Assembly: GCF_030053135.1 (NCBI RefSeq) | Contig: NZ_CP125652.1 | Coordinates: 992,001-1,056,000 of the forward strand | Reading direction: 5' to 3' | Source of the DNA: Rhizobium sp. BT04 | GTDB lineage: Bacteria; Pseudomonadota; Alphaproteobacteria; Rhizobiales; Rhizobiaceae | Length of the DNA stretch: 64,000 bases | Part shown: positions 63,709 through 64,000 of the stretch, in pieces | Layout: the number at the start of each line of letters is the position of its first letter | Numbering within the stretch: the first letter of the stretch is position 1 | Made by a program: the position numbers and the translations under genes | Notes under the pieces: generated by a model | The model's input: only the letters and a program-made list of their open reading frames with translations | What the model was told of the DNA's origin: nothing | Database searches by the model: none

Positions 63709-64000
63709 TTATTCAGCGGCGTCGGCGAGCCTGAAGACATCAGCCCGCTTCGAAACCCCGCGCAGCTCGAACGATCCGAGATATTGGCAAGGCGCGGCGC
63801 AGGTCGTCGCGAAGCTCTCCGACATCAAGAGGGGTTGATCCAGCGTGCCGCAGAGCTTTTCGAGCCGTGAGGCCTCGTTGACCGCCCTGCCGATCACCGT
63901 GAAATCGAGCCTGCCATGGGCGCCGACATTTCCGTAGAAAACCTCGCCGAGATGCAGAACGACGTCGACGCCGATATCGGGGCCGCCATTGCCCGTCCGC
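63709..64000 (-). CDS. Class III adenylate/guanylate cyclase, C-terminal part
   Basis: The frame is open to the window edge, so only about 96 C-terminal residues are present. They show the class III catalytic fold: GVDVVLHLGEVFYGNVG, then RLDFTVIGRAVNEASRLE with the transition-state Asn and Arg spacing, and the ending LGSFELRGVSKRADVFRL. It makes cAMP (or cGMP). The N-terminal sensor region is outside the window. The end is 64 bases beyond the ClC gene, convergent. Confidence 0.85.
   Translation of the reverse strand, partial: RTGNGGPDIGVDVVLHLGEVFYGNVGAHGRLDFTVIGRAVNEASRLEKLCGTLDQPLLMSESFATTCAAPCQYLGSFELRGVSKRADVFRLADAAE

Overview
This is a high-GC alphaproteobacterial chromosome segment, almost certainly from Rhizobium (R. 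leguminosarum/R. etli type). The main evidence is the complete gene set for the 27-hydroxyoctacosanoate chain of rhizobial lipid A (acpXL, fabZXL, fabF2XL, fabF1XL, adhXL, lpxXL), an fnrN-type oxygen regulator behind two perfect anaeroboxes, aerobic-type cobalamin genes, a Porin_2 outer-membrane porin and many Rhizobiales-type palindromic intergenic repeats. No tRNA, rRNA, CRISPR array, prophage or intact insertion sequence was seen.

Layout. 0-8 kb: the end of an NAD-dependent dehydrogenase, an AlkD-like repair protein, a LysR regulator, a porin, an Lrp-type regulator, an Fe-S-type uracil-DNA glycosylase, a membrane-anchored thermonuclease-like protein, an orphan histidine kinase and diacylglycerol kinase. 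8-11 kb: divergent cobT and cobS, then a DUF1289 protein and a membrane-bound retropepsin-like protease. 11-16 kb: a rearranged patch with a half-size DMT transporter, a LysR gene broken by one in-frame stop codon, an SDR, a chimeric scrap made from the ends of two neighbouring genes, a secreted orphan protein, and an ABC-2 exporter. 16.5-30 kb: a nine-gene glycoside uptake and catabolism locus read leftward from a divergent LacI regulator. 30-38 kb: a C39-like peptidase with a D-Ala-D-Ala ligase, a methyltransferase, two acetyltransferases, gnd, an AraC regulator and small proteins. 38-44 kb: the very-long-chain fatty acid cluster. 44-46 kb: fnrN, an L,D-transpeptidase and a zinc-ribbon protein. 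46-52 kb: cbiB-cobC-cobB-cobA, a nucleoside hydrolase and cobE. 52-54.6 kb: a TSUP transporter, a SnoaL-like protein, an XRE regulator and a secreted isochorismatase-fold protein. 54.7-61.6 kb: a cobalamin riboswitch driving cobP-cobW-cobN-cobO. 61.8-64 kb: a ClC channel and the end of a class III cyclase.

How the genes work together. Three cobalamin gene groups supply uroporphyrinogen methylation, a,c-amidation, cobalt insertion, corrinoid adenosylation, aminopropanol attachment and the nucleotide-loop steps; the ring-contraction methyltransferases must lie elsewhere. The sugar locus couples an ABC importer to a GH2 mannosidase-type and a GH43 enzyme, then to a Gfo/Idh/MocA oxidoreductase, a TIM-barrel isomerase and an aldo/keto reductase. 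The acpXL cluster encodes a dedicated carrier, dehydratase, condensing pair, reductase and acyltransferase.

Most notable signals. FabF2XL lacks the catalytic cysteine and looks like a chain-length-factor partner of FabF1XL. Two separate single-gene blocks are each flanked by a duplicated scrap of the neighbouring gene's 3' end. A palindromic repeat sits in frame inside cobN, and a tRNA 3'-end-like sequence lies antisense in cobN. An orphan plus-strand terminator near 16.37 kb may end a small RNA.
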